This document shows positions 63,332 to 64,000 of a stretch of 64,000 nt of DNA, in pieces. Both the position numbers and the translations under genes were made by a program. The DNA comes from Streptomyces sp. S465. Its GTDB lineage: Bacteria; Actinomycetota; Actinomycetes; Streptomycetales; Streptomycetaceae. The first letter of the stretch is position 1; each line of letters opens with the position of its first letter. The DNA is taken from the NCBI RefSeq assembly GCF_026898115.1, contig NZ_CP114036.1:3038001-3102000 (forward strand). Reading direction: 5' to 3'. The notes under the pieces were generated by a model that saw only the letters and a program-made list of their open reading frames with translations, ran no database searches and was not told where the DNA came from.

Positions 63332-64000
63332 GTGACCAGTGCACGGCCCGCGCCGCCCGGACTGGCCGACGGTGCGCGGCGGGTGCTCCTGGCGAACTGG
63401 ACCGGCTCCTCCACGGTCCCCTCGCCCGGCCTCTATCCGCACCAGTGGAGCTGGGACTCGGCGTTCATCGCGATCGGTTCGCGCCATATTTCGCCCCGGC
63501 GCGCCCAGCGGGAACTGGAAACCCTGCTCGCCGCCCAATGGGGTGACGGCCGTATCCCGCACATCGTCTTCAACCCGGCGGTGCCGCCCACCGCGTACTT
63601 CCCCGGCCCCGGCTTCTGGCGCTCCACCACCGCCGGCGCGGCCGCCGGCGCCCCGCGCCACGTCGAGACCTCCGGCATCGTCCAGCCCCCAGTGCACGCG
63701 CTCGCCTGTCTGCTGGTGCACCGGGCCGACCCGCGCTCATCGGCGCGCCATGGCTTCCTCGCCCGCGTCCACCCCCAGCTCGCCGCCTGGCACCGCTATC
63801 TGGGCCGGGCCCGCGACCTGGGCGGCGGCGGGCTGGTGTCCGTGGTCCACCCCTGGGAGCCCGGGATGGACAACAGCCCCTGCTGGGACGCCCCGCTGGC
63901 CCGCGTCGAACCGGTGCCCCCGGGCACGTTCCACCGCGCCGACCTCGACCACGGCGCGGCCTCCGACCGGCCGACCGACCTGGACTACGGACGCTACGTA
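63332..64000 (+). CDS. MGH1/GH63-like glycoside hydrolase (5' part)
   Basis: GTG 63332, with GAGGAGGGC upstream, opens a frame that runs off the right edge (223 codons seen). YPHQWSWDSAFIAIGSRHIS and VVHPWEPGMDNSPCWD are the substrate-pocket and catalytic-Asp motifs of the mannosylglycerate-hydrolase-like branch of the (alpha/alpha)6 glucosidases (GH63-related). The natural substrate may be a compatible-solute glycoside such as glucosylglycerate, or an alpha-glucoside. There is no signal peptide, so it is intracellular. Confidence 0.8.
   Translation, partial: MTSARPAPPGLADGARRVLLANWTGSSTVPSPGLYPHQWSWDSAFIAIGSRHISPRRAQRELETLLAAQWGDGRIPHIVFNPAVPPTAYFPGPGFWRSTTAGAAAGAPRHVETSGIVQPPVHALACLLVHRADPRSSARHGFLARVHPQLAAWHRYLGRARDLGGGGLVSVVHPWEPGMDNSPCWDAPLARVEPVPPGTFHRADLDHGAASDRPTDLDYGRYV

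Overview
The window is a chromosomal stretch from a Streptomyces or very close relative. GC is high with G/C at almost every third codon position, start codons are a mix of ATG, GTG and one likely TTG, and many gene pairs overlap by ATGA or GTGA. The gene set is typical of the genus: hrdA-like sigma factor next to dnaG and dgt, a conservon, and the bxl and pca operons. Only one in-frame TTA (bldA-type) codon was noticed, in cvnB.

Region 1 (1-3300) is a scarred accessory edge. It holds a truncated Tat-lipoprotein glycosidase-like gene, a remnant of a HAD-hydrolase gene, the 3' half of a tRNA-Val cut by an IS5-family element without matching target duplications, and an orphaned gene tail beyond the IS. 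Region 2 (3300-16600) is core chromosome: tRNA-Ile(CAU), two tRNA-Asn genes, a YtxH-like protein, xylulokinase, a 0.95-kb repeat field, hrdA, dnaG, an FAD reductase, dgt, a CbiX-like chelatase and assimilatory nitrate reductase.

Region 3 (16500-21600) holds mostly single genes: adenine/adenosine deaminase, Uma2, SanA/YdcF, CutA, cupin, TIGR04222 and a maltokinase-cap-like protein. Region 4 (21750-27220) is a complete conservon: sensor-kinase-like CvnA, roadblock CvnB, DUF742 CvnC, GTPase CvnD and two P450s, the first of which lacks the K-helix ExxR. Region 5 (27240-31890) is the nitrite reduction operon behind a four-half-site GlnR-like box; the nitrate reductase gene at 14.2 kb has a similar box, so both look like one nitrogen regulon.

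Region 6 (31980-40500) is a xylan-use locus: a frameshifted GH10-CBM2 xylanase, a divergent LacI regulator and the bxlEFGA transporter/xylosidase operon, with TTCCGGAA motifs in both promoter regions. Region 7 (40500-47600) has a large uncharacterised gene, an inverted pair of a dispersed repeat, a TetR/SDR pair, another SDR, a small gene graveyard, and a PrmC-like methyltransferase behind a structured leader.

Region 8 (47100-51920) is the protocatechuate branch of the beta-ketoadipate pathway (MarR, pcaH, pcaG, pcaB, fused pcaL). Region 9 (52000-59700) holds a sugar-type ABC transporter, a GntR regulator with a perfect palindromic operator, a class-V aminotransferase with an APC permease, and an ArsR-type regulator. 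Region 10 (60000-64000) carries pyruvate phosphate dikinase and the start of an MGH1/GH63-like glycosidase cut by the window edge.
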